Source: JACRAR01 sp041665185 (lineage in GTDB: Bacteria > Pseudomonadota > Gammaproteobacteria > Burkholderiales > Rhodocyclaceae). Taken from it: DNA of 14,706 nt. The position numbers were made by a program, and so were the translations under genes. This document shows positions 6,784 to 14,706 of this stretch, one piece after another; within the stretch, counting starts at the first letter, position 1, and every line of letters starts with the position of its first letter. The stretch spans positions 1 through 14,706 of the forward strand of contig JBAYJH010000098.1 in NCBI GenBank assembly GCA_041665185.1, read 5' to 3'. Under the pieces are notes generated by a model that searched no databases, was not told the DNA's origin, and worked only from the letters and a program-made list of their open reading frames with translations.

Positions 6784-9700
6784 ATGCCGGATGCCCCCAT
6801 TAGGAACCCGTACATGTTGAAGCTGTCGCACGACCTGAACATCGCCGATCTCTACCAGCGCCAGGGACTGGCAAGACTGGATGGCATATTCCTCAAGCGC
6901 CTCGGCGAGGACGACAACGCTCTGCATGCCCGGCTGCTGGCGGCCCGCGCCGCGCCCGAGTCGTGCCCCGCCGCCGACGAATCGGCGCTGATGATCGCCC
7001 TCGGGCCGCGACTCGACGCCTTCGTGGCCGAGCTGTTCGACATCGGCACCGAGGCCGCCGCGCTGTCGCAACAACATGCCGATCTCACGCCGCTGTATGA
7101 GGTCAAGCGTCTCTTCGTGCAGCGCCAGGCGGCAAAGATGATCCGGCCCGAGCAGGCGGCGCAGATCGACGGACCGGCGCTGTACGCCTCCCTCGTCGAG
7201 CGCCTCGGCGGAGAGTTCCACGGCTTCGACGACTTGGGCTTCGCCCGCCAGATCGTCGCCTGGCAGGCGGACAAGGAAGCCAATGCCGAAATCCTGGAGA
7301 CCGCCCGGCAATACGCGGCATGGGCCGTGCACACGCCGCAGGGCAGAGAACGGCATCGTCACGGCGTGCTGTTCAAGACGCCGACCGGCGTCGATCCCGG
7401 CAATCTGGTGCCGGCGGCCCAGGTCAGCGAAGCCGAAGGCGTGACCTCATTCCGCATCCAGCCCGAGCATATCCGCCGCCGCCGGGGTTTCGCCCTCACC
7501 GACCAGGGCACCGATCTCACCGGCGCGCTGGACCAGTCCAACTACTGCATCCTGTGCCACACCCAGAAGAAAGATTCCTGCTCGCGTGGTCTGCGCGAAA
7601 AACCTGCGCCGGATGCGCCGGAGAAAATCACCTACAAGAAGAGCCCCTTCGGTGTGCCGCTGGCCGGCTGCCCGCTGGCGGAGAAGATTTCCGAATTCCA
7701 CACCCTGAAGAACCTCGGCCATTCCATCTCCGCGCTGGCGGTGATTACGGTCGACAACCCGATGGCCGCCGGCACCGGCCACCGCATCTGCAACGACTGC
7801 ATGAAATCCTGCATCTACCAGCGCCAGGAGCCGGTTAACATCCCGGAAGTGGAGACGCGCACCCTCAAGGACGTACTGGAACTGCCCTGGGGCTTCGAGA
7901 TCTACAGCCTGCTGACGCGCTGGAACCCCCTCAACATCCGCCGCCCCATTCCGCTCCCGCCGACCGGCAAGAAGGTGCTGGTGGCCGGCATGGGGCCGGC
8001 CGGCTTCACCCTGGCTCATCACCTGATCAACGACGGACACAGCGTGGTCGGCATCGACGGGCTGAAGATCGAGCCGCTGCCCGAGTCCATTGGCGGCGTG
8101 CGCATCGATGGCGGCCGCACACCTTTCGAGGCGATCCGCGACGTCACCACCTTGTATGAGCCGCTCGATGACCGCGTCATGGCCGGCTTCGGCGGCGTTG
8201 CCGAGTACGGCATCACGGTGCGTTGGAACAAGAACTTCCTCAAGATCCTGCGTCTGCTGCTGGTGCGCCGCGCCGAGTTCGCCCTGTTCGGCGGCGTGCG
8301 CTTCGGCGGCACGCTGACGGTCGACGACGCCCTGGCACGCGGCTTCGATCATATCGCGCTGTGCCTGGGCGCCGGCAAGCCGACCGTGCTGGATATTCCC
8401 AACGGCCTGGCGCGCGGCGTGCGCACCGCTTCCGATTTCCTCATGGCGCTACAGCTCACCGGCGCCGCCAAGCAGGACTCGCTGGCCAACATGCAGTTGC
8501 GCCTGCCGGTAGTGGTGGTCGGCGGCGGGCTCACTGCCATCGACACGGCGACCGAGTCGCTGGCCTACTATCCCGTCCAGGTGGAAAAGTTCCTCCAGCG
8601 CTACGAAGCGCTGGCGGCCTCCATCGGCGAGGATGCGATCCGCGCACGCTGGGACGACCTGGACCGGGAAATCGCCGAGGAGTTCCTCGCCCACGCCCGC
8701 GCCATCCGCGACGAGCGCGCCGCGGCGCAGCACGAACAGCGCCCCGCCCGCGTCATCGAATTGCTAAGGACCTGGGGCGGCGCGACCATCGCCTACCGGC
8801 GCCGGATGATAGACAGCCCGTCCTACACCCTCAATCACGAGGAGATCGAGAAAGCCCTGGAGGAAGGCATCACTTTCGCCGAGTGCCTGTCGCCGCTGGC
8901 CATCGACGTCGACAACCACGGCGCGGCGCTGGGCATGCGCTTCGCCAAACAACAGTTCGGTGACGACGGCCGTTGGGAAGGCGGCGGCGAGCACTGGCTG
9001 CCGGCCCACACCATCTTCGTCGCCGCCGGCACCCAGCCCAACACCGTGCTGGCGCGCGAAGACACTGCGCATTTCCAGCTCGACGGCAAGTTCTTCCGCG
9101 CCTGCGACGAATCCGGCGCCCCGGTCAAGCCCGACCGCGGCAATTGCAAGCCGGACCATCCCGAAGTCCTCTTGTCTCGCTTCGACGACGGCCGCTACCT
9201 CAGCTTCTTCGGCGACCTGCACCCGTCCTACTCCGGCAACGTGGTCAAGGCCATGGCTTCGGCCAAACAGGGATACCCGCTGGTCTCCCGGGTACTGGCC
9301 CGGCAGACGCCGCAATCCACGGCAAGCAATGCGGCCTTCTTCGACCAGTTGGCGCACGACCTGCTCGCGACAATTCACAAGGTCGAGCGCCTGACGCCCA
9401 CCATCGTCGAGGTCGTCATCAAGGCGCCCCTGGCGGCGCGCAACTTCCAGCCGGGGCAGTTCTATCGCCTGCAAAATTTCGAAACGCTCGCCGCGGTAGC
9501 CGCCGGCACGCGCATGCAGATGGAAGGCATCGCCCTGACGGGAGCCTGGGTCGACCGCGAGCAGGGACTGGTGTCCACCATCGTGCTGGAGATGGGCGGC
9601 TCCGCCAACCTCTGCGCCGCGCTGCAACCGGGCGAGCCGGTGATCCTGATGGGACCGACCGGCATGGCCACCCACATCCAGGCCGACGAGACGGTGATCC

Positions 9701-10341
9701 TGTGCGGCGGCGGGCTGGGCAACGCGGTGCTGTTTTCGATCGGCCAGGCATTCCGCGCGAGGAACTCCAAGGTTCTGTATTTCGCCGGCTACAAGAAAGT
9801 CATCGACCGTTACAAGGTCCAGGACATCGAGGCGGCGGCCGACATCGTGATCTGGTGCTGCGACGAAGAACCCGGCTTCGAACCGGGGCGGCCGCAGGAC
9901 CGGACGTTTGTCGGCAACATCGTCCAGGCCATGGAGGCCTATGCTTCCGGGCGTCTGGGGCCGCAAACTATCCGCACCGAGGACGCCGAACGCATCATCG
10001 CCATCGGCTCGGACCGGATGATGGCGGGCGTCGGCAAGGCGCGCCACGATGTCCTCAAGTCGTATCTGAAGCCGCACCATTTCGCCATCGGCTCGATCAA
10101 CTCCCCGATGCAGTGCATGATGAAGGAGATCTGCGCCCAGTGCCTGCAACTCCATCGCGACCCGACGACCGGCGAAGTGACCCATGTCTTCTCCTGCTTC
10201 AACCAGGACCAGCCGCTCGACAGCGTCGACTTTCATCTGCTCAACGAACGCCTGAAGCAGAATTCACTGCAGGAAAAGCTCTCCGCGCAGTGGCTCGGCT
10301 ATTGCCTCAACGACCTGAGACAGCGGCGCGCGACGGTGTGA
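6784..10341 (+). CDS. Giant iron-sulfur flavoprotein: GltD/NfnB-like and PyrK/NfnA-like halves fused
   Basis: The protein is 1185 residues, numbered from 6784; the ATG at 6814 is a better-supported start. Residues 1-250 are largely helical and not recognised. A cysteine-rich region follows, with Cys255-X2-Cys258-X7-Cys266, Cys296, and Cys336-X2-Cys339-X3-Cys343, enough for one or two Fe-S clusters. Next is a GltD/NfnB-type flavin oxidoreductase: a dinucleotide site at 400-407 (GMGPAG), a second at 580-591 (GGGLTAIDTATE), and a closing FAD motif near Gly810-Asp811. A helical insert of about 70 residues (about 594-664) interrupts its NAD(P) domain. From about 860 comes an FNR-like PyrK/NfnA-type module, with FQPGQFYRL, a nucleotide site near 971-983 (VILCGGGLGNAVL) and Cys1111-X5-Cys1117-X2-Cys1120-X17-Cys1138, resembling the PyrK [2Fe-2S] site. 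It is probably a cytoplasmic electron-transfer enzyme between pyridine nucleotides and another carrier. Bifurcating NADH:ferredoxin:NADP transhydrogenase activity is possible but unproven. The membrane protein gene follows 31 bp downstream. Confidence 0.9.
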   Translation: MPDAPIRNPYMLKLSHDLNIADLYQRQGLARLDGIFLKRLGEDDNALHARLLAARAAPESCPAADESALMIALGPRLDAFVAELFDIGTEAAALSQQHADLTPLYEVKRLFVQRQAAKMIRPEQAAQIDGPALYASLVERLGGEFHGFDDLGFARQIVAWQADKEANAEILETARQYAAWAVHTPQGRERHRHGVLFKTPTGVDPGNLVPAAQVSEAEGVTSFRIQPEHIRRRRGFALTDQGTDLTGALDQSNYCILCHTQKKDSCSRGLREKPAPDAPEKITYKKSPFGVPLAGCPLAEKISEFHTLKNLGHSISALAVITVDNPMAAGTGHRICNDCMKSCIYQRQEPVNIPEVETRTLKDVLELPWGFEIYSLLTRWNPLNIRRPIPLPPTGKKVLVAGMGPAGFTLAHHLINDGHSVVGIDGLKIEPLPESIGGVRIDGGRTPFEAIRDVTTLYEPLDDRVMAGFGGVAEYGITVRWNKNFLKILRLLLVRRAEFALFGGVRFGGTLTVDDALARGFDHIALCLGAGKPTVLDIPNGLARGVRTASDFLMALQLTGAAKQDSLANMQLRLPVVVVGGGLTAIDTATESLAYYPVQVEKFLQRYEALAASIGEDAIRARWDDLDREIAEEFLAHARAIRDERAAAQHEQRPARVIELLRTWGGATIAYRRRMIDSPSYTLNHEEIEKALEEGITFAECLSPLAIDVDNHGAALGMRFAKQQFGDDGRWEGGGEHWLPAHTIFVAAGTQPNTVLAREDTAHFQLDGKFFRACDESGAPVKPDRGNCKPDHPEVLLSRFDDGRYLSFFGDLHPSYSGNVVKAMASAKQGYPLVSRVLARQTPQSTASNAAFFDQLAHDLLATIHKVERLTPTIVEVVIKAPLAARNFQPGQFYRLQNFETLAAVAAGTRMQMEGIALTGAWVDREQGLVSTIVLEMGGSANLCAALQPGEPVILMGPTGMATHIQADETVILCGGGLGNAVLFSIGQAFRARNSKVLYFAGYKKVIDRYKVQDIEAAADIVIWCCDEEPGFEPGRPQDRTFVGNIVQAMEAYASGRLGPQTIRTEDAERIIAIGSDRMMAGVGKARHDVLKSYLKPHHFAIGSINSPMQCMMKEICAQCLQLHRDPTTGEVTHVFSCFNQDQPLDSVDFHLLNERLKQNSLQEKLSAQWLGYCLNDLRQRRATV
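6802..6806 (+). promoter_or_regulatory. Shine-Dalgarno-like AGGAA favouring an internal start
   Basis: AGGAA lies 7 bases before the in-frame ATG at 6814 (protein starting MLKLSHDLN), whereas nothing resembling a ribosome-binding site precedes the ATG at 6784. The true N-terminus of the large flavoprotein may therefore be ten residues further in than the longest frame. Confidence 0.45.
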
Positions 10342-10372
10342 GGGCTGCGCCGGCAGGCGGCGAGGAAACCTC

Positions 10373-12454
10373 ATGACGCTGTATGCAGCCGCCATCACCT
10401 TGTCGGCGTTTCTGCTGTTCCTGGTCCAGCCCATCATCGCCCGGCAGATCCTGCCCTGGTTCGGCGGATCGGCCGCGGTGTGGACCACCTGCATGGTGTT
10501 CTTCCAGGTCACCCTGCTGGCCGGTTACGCCTACTCGGACCTCTTGATCCGCAAAGTTGCGCCGCGCAAGCAGGTGCTGATCCACGGCGGCCTGCTGCTG
10601 GCCAGCCTGGCCTGCCTGCCGATCATTCCCTCGGTCGGTTTCAAGCCGGAAAACGCCGACAACCCGATCGGGCGCATCCTGTTGCTGCTGACCGTGACCA
10701 TCGGCCTGCCCTACCTGATGCTGTCCACCACCGGCCCCTTGATCCAGGCCTGGTTCACCCGGCGCTTCCCCGGCGGCGCGGTGTACCGCCTGTACGCCTT
10801 GTCGAACGCGGCCTCGATGGCGGCCCTGATCTGCTACCCGCCGCTGATCGAGCTGACCACCACCAACTACTGGCAATCCGTCGGCTGGAGTTCGGGGTAC
10901 GCGCTGTTCGCCGTGATGGCGCTGGCGACCGGTTGGCGCTCGCTGCGCGGGCGTGCTGGACAGGCCACACCTGTCATAGCGGAGATCAACGCGGGACCGG
11001 TTTCCGTCCCCGAGGCGCCGCCCTCCACCGGCCAGCAACTGCTGTGGCTGATGCTGGCTGCCGCGGGTTCGATGATGCTGTTGTCCACCACCACCCACAT
11101 CACCCAGAACGTCGCCTCGATACCTTTCCTGTGGGTCTTGCCGCTGGCTATCTACCTGCTCACCTTCATTTTCTGTTTCGACGGCGACCGCTGGTACCGC
11201 CCGCGCTTGTTCCATCCCCTCGCCGCCGTGCTGGCGGCCCTGATGCTGGCGGGGTTGAGCTTCCGCCCCGGTGAGGGCTGGCTGCCCGAGGCCGGTCTGC
11301 TGCATATCGAACTCGCGGTGCCTCTGTATGCCATCGGGCTGTTCGTGTTGTGCATGTTCTGCCACGGCGAACTCGCGGCCCGCCGCCCCGCTCCGCAGCA
11401 TCTCACGCTTTTTTACCTGATGCTGTCCCTGGGCGGCGCGGCCGGCGGCATCGTGGTCGGCATCGTCGCCCCGCTGGCACTCAACTGGTATTGGGAATTC
11501 CCCGCCGTCCTGGTGGTGTTGAGCGTCGTCATCGGCATCTTCGCCTGGCCGCAGCGCATCATGCGTTACGCCTTGCTGGGGCTGGCCGGCGGCAGCGTAT
11601 TGCTGGCCGTGAGCTACCAGGAGCGAATCCAGCAAGACACCATTGTGCTGACGCGGAATTTCTATGGCACGCTGCGCGTCCAGGCCACCGCGCCGGACTC
11701 CGACCCCCACGCCAAGTGGCGCCTCAGCCATGGCGTGATCACCCATGGCAACCAGTTTCGTGCGCCGCAGTTTCGCCGCACGCTGACGACCTATTATGGC
11801 GAACAATCGGGCATCGGGCAGTCGATACTCGGACTCAGGGCTAGCGGCAGTTCCGCCATGAACACTCCACGACCCCAGCGCATCGGCCTGATCGGCCTGG
11901 GCGTCGGCACCTTGTCGGCCTATGGCCGGGAGGGCGATGTATATCGCGTCTATGAACTGAATCCCGAGGTCATCGATTTCGCCCTTCAGCATTTCACCTT
12001 CCTGTCCGGCAGCCGCGCCAGGATCGAGCTCTCCCAGGGCGACGCCCGCCTGGCGCTGGAGCGCCAGCCAGCGCAGCGCTTCGACGTGCTGGCGGTGGAT
12101 GCCTTCTCCAGCGATTCCATTCCCGTGCATCTGATCACCCACCAGGCAATACTCGCGTTCGCCCGCCATGTGGCGCCCGAGGGGGTGATCGCCTATCACA
12201 TCAGCAACCGCTACCTGAACCTGCAACCGGTGGTGGCGGATATTGCGCAATCCATCGGGCGTGAGGCGATCCTGATCGAGAACGAACCTGGCGACAAGCA
12301 GCCCTGGCTGTACCGCACCGACTGGATCGTCATCACCGGCAACAGCGAACTGGCCGACCGGCTGGTCAAACAGGGCGGCCGGCGCATGAGCGCCACTCCA
12401 GGCTTTCGCGGCTGGACCGACGACTACAACAACCTGTTCTCGATCCTGAAGTGA
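10373..12454 (+). CDS. Multi-spanning membrane protein with a C-terminal spermidine-synthase-like domain
   Basis: The 693-residue protein has an N-terminal hydrophobic part (about 1-420) with roughly a dozen predicted membrane segments, including MTLYAAAITLSAFLLFLVQP, a stretch near 44-62, one near 101-121 and several between 215 and 420. The C-terminal part (about 430-693) is a class I methyltransferase fold of the spermidine synthase type: HGVITHGNQF is the entry strand, Gly508-Leu-Gly510-Val-Gly512 is the nucleotide-binding loop, Glu528 in YELNPEV is the acidic ligand, and Asp576/Asp581 in VDAFSSDS lie at the catalytic position. This matches the fused MFS-like/spermidine-synthase family. 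Whether such proteins make polyamines or modify another substrate is mostly unknown. GAGGAAA stands just before the ATG, 31 bp after the flavoprotein gene, so the two are probably co-transcribed. It could bring electrons or substrate between cytoplasm and membrane, but that is only context. Confidence 0.9.
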   Translation: MTLYAAAITLSAFLLFLVQPIIARQILPWFGGSAAVWTTCMVFFQVTLLAGYAYSDLLIRKVAPRKQVLIHGGLLLASLACLPIIPSVGFKPENADNPIGRILLLLTVTIGLPYLMLSTTGPLIQAWFTRRFPGGAVYRLYALSNAASMAALICYPPLIELTTTNYWQSVGWSSGYALFAVMALATGWRSLRGRAGQATPVIAEINAGPVSVPEAPPSTGQQLLWLMLAAAGSMMLLSTTTHITQNVASIPFLWVLPLAIYLLTFIFCFDGDRWYRPRLFHPLAAVLAALMLAGLSFRPGEGWLPEAGLLHIELAVPLYAIGLFVLCMFCHGELAARRPAPQHLTLFYLMLSLGGAAGGIVVGIVAPLALNWYWEFPAVLVVLSVVIGIFAWPQRIMRYALLGLAGGSVLLAVSYQERIQQDTIVLTRNFYGTLRVQATAPDSDPHAKWRLSHGVITHGNQFRAPQFRRTLTTYYGEQSGIGQSILGLRASGSSAMNTPRPQRIGLIGLGVGTLSAYGREGDVYRVYELNPEVIDFALQHFTFLSGSRARIELSQGDARLALERQPAQRFDVLAVDAFSSDSIPVHLITHQAILAFARHVAPEGVIAYHISNRYLNLQPVVADIAQSIGREAILIENEPGDKQPWLYRTDWIVITGNSELADRLVKQGGRRMSATPGFRGWTDDYNNLFSILK

Positions 12455-12543
12455 GCCGTCACAAGTACGGCGACATCTGAAAAGCCGAGCGTTCGCGGTG
12501 GAGCAGGTCAATCGCGGGGAACGGAAGGTTCAACGCCGCTGCA

Positions 12544-14451
12544 TTAAGCAGCAACTTCCACCCGATTGCGTCCCATCAGTTTCGCACGAGACAAAGCGGC
12601 GTCCGCGTCGGCGATCAACGCCTCCTCGCTTGTATCGTATGGCGGTGACGCCGCCGCCACACCAATACTGACAGTCACGGAAATATTGAGTTCGTCAACG
12701 TCGAAACTGGCTGCCGCCAGATTATGGCGGATGCGCTCGGCAATTTCGATCGCTCGTGGCCTGTTTGTTCCCGGGCTGATAAGGCAAAACTCCTCTCCCC
12801 CGTAGCGGAATACCATGTCTTCGCTGCGTGCACTGCTCTTCAGTCGGTGTGAAACCGCCGCCAGGACAGCGTCGCCATGCTTGTGGCCGTATTTGTCGTT
12901 GATGCTCTTGAAGTGATCGATATCGATCATCAAGCAGGCGATAGAAAGGTTATTGCCATGTGCGTTGGCCCATTCCGCGGCCAAAAAGTCCAGCCCATGC
13001 CGCCGATTGGGAAGATGGGTCAACAAATCCGTCATGGCTACGATGGTTATATTTCTGTTCGACCCGACCCACTCAACCGCCGATTTCGCCAGGTCGTGTT
13101 GCTCCTTGAGAACTTGCGACTGAAGATGCATTACCCTATCGGCGGCGCTCAGTCTGGCGGCAAGGGTTAGTTGGGTGATTGGCCGCAAGAGGAAATCATC
13201 GGCACCGGCATCAACCGTCATGGCGAGCTTGCCCTCATCCTCGCGGTCGCAAATGACGATAATGTAACTGCCGGTCGACAGCGGACTTGCGCGCAACGAA
13301 CGACAAAATGTCTGGGCGTCCGTTCCTGCCGTAATCAACTCGATCAGAATTAGCTTTGGCGATTCGGCCAGCGCAATGCGCAGTCCGTCTGGGCCACCGG
13401 AAGCACTCTGCACGTCAAAACCGTTTGCCTCCAGATAGCTTGCTATCGTCGCGCCTTCTGAAAGATTGCTGGTGACGACAAGCGCAGAATGGCTTGTCGG
13501 AGTCGCGGCTGACGTCGAAGCGCTGCCAACCAATTCGCGCGGCGGCGATACCAGCAGGTTCTCGAATTCAGGAATTTCGTGAGTTTTTACTTCAAGCATT
13601 TCGCCCCACTCACGCCAGCTTTTGAAGACATTATTTGCAAGCGAGGACAACTCCTCTTCTTCTTCGATTCCCAACCGGGTGGCTTTGAGAAACAGGTTCG
13701 GTATCATCTTGCAACGCGCCGCCTCCTCACCCACGCAGATGTCCGCCAATGCAAGCGAAATGTGGAGGGCGTGGCTCACGAGAAAGCTTCGCGATCCTTC
13801 CATAAAGTCCGCATCGTCCGGGATTTCACTGTGATATACGCCAACGACCAACACGTCGGGCAAATGCCAATCTCGCAGCATGGTGACACCCAACTCGCGA
13901 TGGTCGATACCGAATGTCCGGCGTTCCAATTCGAGCCGTTCGGCGGCGGCCGATGTTGCGGAAACGATCCCGCCGTATAGATCGGGGAAAATAGATGCCA
14001 GCGCCAACTCCCCTATGCTACAGAGCAATCCCGCGGTAAAGTTCTCTTCTCCGGGGACCTTTGCATAGCGTGCCAGAGCCTGGGCCGAAATCGCGGTTGC
14101 CAGCGCACGGGACCAGAAACGCTGATAGTCGAATTGTGGGCATCTCTTCTCATTGCATCTTTGTAGTACAGACAAGCCGAGAACCAGTGTGCCCACACGG
14201 GTTGTTCCGAGCGTGGTCACGGCTTTGGCGAGTGAGATAATTGGGCGCCTGTGGCCGTAGATTGCGGCGTTCGAGATTTTCAACACTTGTCCAGCGATCG
14301 CTGGGTCGGACTGAATCAATCGAACCAGATCGTCGAGTTTGCAATCGTCGCGCTGCAACAACGAAAGTATGGCGAGCGCGATCCCGCTTGGGGACGGTAG
14401 CTGCCCGGAAGCCTTGAACTGTTGGTAGCGGGACGGGGCGATGAACTGCAT
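12544..14451 (-). CDS. HDOD - degenerate receiver - GGDEF protein, predicted diguanylate cyclase
   Basis: This is a 635-residue cytoplasmic signalling protein with three domains. Residues about 14-215 form an HDOD domain (SNAAIYGHRRPIISLAKAV, FTAGLLCSIGELAL), a regulatory relative of HD phosphohydrolases without the metal-binding HD pair. Residues about 322-432 look like a receiver, but the key residues are gone: the acidic pocket reads VVTSN, the phospho-acceptor is Glu371 in LILIELITAG, and the lysine is Arg423 in FLLRPI. A helical linker (about 435-465) leads to a GGDEF domain (about 470-632) with the active-site variant GGEEF at 551-555, IDIDHFKSINDKYGH, and RSED at 542-545, five residues before it, as an intact c-di-GMP inhibition site. 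It should make c-di-GMP from two GTP and be product-inhibited; the receiver probably does not accept phosphate. The ATG at 14451 is the only in-frame standard start before an upstream stop. No good ribosome-binding site precedes it. It converges on the spermidine-synthase-like gene, 89 bp away. Confidence 0.93.
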   Translation of the reverse strand: MQFIAPSRYQQFKASGQLPSPSGIALAILSLLQRDDCKLDDLVRLIQSDPAIAGQVLKISNAAIYGHRRPIISLAKAVTTLGTTRVGTLVLGLSVLQRCNEKRCPQFDYQRFWSRALATAISAQALARYAKVPGEENFTAGLLCSIGELALASIFPDLYGGIVSATSAAAERLELERRTFGIDHRELGVTMLRDWHLPDVLVVGVYHSEIPDDADFMEGSRSFLVSHALHISLALADICVGEEAARCKMIPNLFLKATRLGIEEEEELSSLANNVFKSWREWGEMLEVKTHEIPEFENLLVSPPRELVGSASTSAATPTSHSALVVTSNLSEGATIASYLEANGFDVQSASGGPDGLRIALAESPKLILIELITAGTDAQTFCRSLRASPLSTGSYIIVICDREDEGKLAMTVDAGADDFLLRPITQLTLAARLSAADRVMHLQSQVLKEQHDLAKSAVEWVGSNRNITIVAMTDLLTHLPNRRHGLDFLAAEWANAHGNNLSIACLMIDIDHFKSINDKYGHKHGDAVLAAVSHRLKSSARSEDMVFRYGGEEFCLISPGTNRPRAIEIAERIRHNLAAASFDVDELNISVTVSIGVAAASPPYDTSEEALIADADAALSRAKLMGRNRVEVAA

Positions 14452-14486
14452 TCGAATATCGACTTGTTCGCCAGATGATGAAGGTC

Positions 14487-14501
14487 GCCAAACCCGCGCC
14501 A
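14487..14501 (-). promoter_or_regulatory. Weak sigma-54-like site before the HDOD-GGDEF gene
   Basis: On the - strand the bases read TGGCGCGGGTTTGGC. They keep the invariant GG-N10-GC spacing and five of six bases of the -24 element, but the -12 element is TGGC instead of TTGC. Transcription would start near 14475, about 24 bases before the ATG, a credible position. In GC-rich DNA such partial matches are not rare. Confidence 0.3.
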
Positions 14502-14532
14502 GAAAGCTAAAGCCAGAATGGGGCGCGGCATC

Positions 14533-14568
14533 AAAAAATCAGACGAAACCCGGAGAGGCTAAGCCGGG
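14533..14568 (-). terminator. Possible stem-loop with T-rich tail
   Basis: Read on the - strand, CCCGG (14568-14564) pairs with CCGGG (14553-14549) around a 10-base loop. It is followed by TTTCGTCTGATTTTTT down to 14533. This could end a - strand transcript from beyond the right edge or act in the leader of the HDOD-GGDEF gene. The short stem and the T-run starting several bases away make it uncertain. Confidence 0.3.
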
Positions 14569-14602
14569 GGATACATCCATCCTTCACTCCGTCATCCAGC
14601 TG

Positions 14603-14630
14603 ACGCCGTTTGCGCGTAGCAAAGCGTTTT
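14603..14630 (+). terminator. Possible hairpin followed by T's in the right-edge gene-free region
   Basis: ACGC (14603-14606) and TTTGC (14609-14613) pair with GCAAA (14619-14623) and GCGT (14624-14627), leaving a 2-base bulge and a 5-base loop; TTT follows. No + strand gene ends just before it in this window, so its function is unclear. The rest of 14452-14706 shows no supported coding sequence, only an 18-codon frame near the edge. Confidence 0.25.
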
Positions 14631-14706
14631 CCGATTTCAGAGGCGAGGATTCCTTGAGCCAAGGCGGCAAGCCGCTAGAGACACCCGCAGCATTTTTCCT
14701 TCAATA

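Noticed and set aside
8764..10236. A 490-residue open frame on the - strand inside the flavoprotein gene
   Set aside because: The + strand frame has recognisable FAD, NAD and Fe-S motifs through this stretch; the antisense translation has none.
12455..12471. GCCGT-N7-ACGGC right after the spermidine-synthase-like stop as a terminator
   Set aside because: The arms are only 5 bp and no T-run follows on either strand.
10307..12511. A 734-residue open frame on the - strand opposite the spermidine-synthase-like gene
   Set aside because: It is a GC-rich shadow frame: low-complexity Gln/Gly/His/Arg/Asp sequence with no domain, while the + strand has clear membrane segments and nucleotide-binding motifs.
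14452..14706. A c-di-GMP (GEMM) riboswitch before the diguanylate cyclase gene
   Set aside because: Fragments such as GCAAAGC are present, but the conserved GEMM core and its paired helices are not seen on either strand.

Overview
The window is about 14.7 kb of GC-rich proteobacterial chromosome. High GC, dense gene packing and the protein content suggest a Betaproteobacterium, perhaps Rhodocyclales-like; this is inferred from protein style, since no rRNA or marker gene is present. There are eight complete genes and one truncated at the left edge. I see no tRNA, rRNA, CRISPR array, insertion sequence or phage gene.

Region 1 (1-4645, + strand) is the end of a branched-chain 2-oxoacid dehydrogenase operon: E1 beta (bkdA2, cut at the left edge), E2 (bkdB) and E3 (lpdV). 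E1 alpha should lie just outside. Together they turn the 2-oxo acids from valine, leucine and isoleucine into acyl-CoAs. A pirin-family gene with a TTG start follows. G/C-rich palindromic repeats lie between bkdA2 and bkdB, inside the bkdB reading frame where they encode part of the interdomain linker, and after the pirin gene. Two of them share a 15-bp block, and the last is an inverted relative of the one inside bkdB.

Region 2 (4712-6652, - strand) holds two response-regulator genes in one operon, preceded by an excellent sigma-54 promoter (GG-N10-GC), and then a separate exported TlpA-type thiol-disulfide protein. The second regulator is a receiver joined to a duplicated hydrophobic module, which suggests a membrane-tethered receiver. 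No kinase or sigma-54 activator is in the window.

Region 3 (6784-12454, + strand) is a two-gene unit. The first encodes a very large iron-sulfur flavoprotein that fuses a GltD/NfnB-like half to a PyrK/NfnA-like half in one chain. The second encodes a multi-spanning membrane protein with a spermidine-synthase-like domain.

Region 4 (12544-14706, - strand) holds an HDOD - degenerate receiver - GGDEF protein, predicted to be an active and product-inhibited diguanylate cyclase. Its upstream region has a weaker sigma-54-like site and two stem-loops.

The best candidates for something undescribed are the sigma-54-driven pair of receivers with the membrane-anchored member, the single-chain Nfn-like flavoprotein next to the membrane aminopropyltransferase-like protein, and the repeat captured as coding sequence in the E2 linker.
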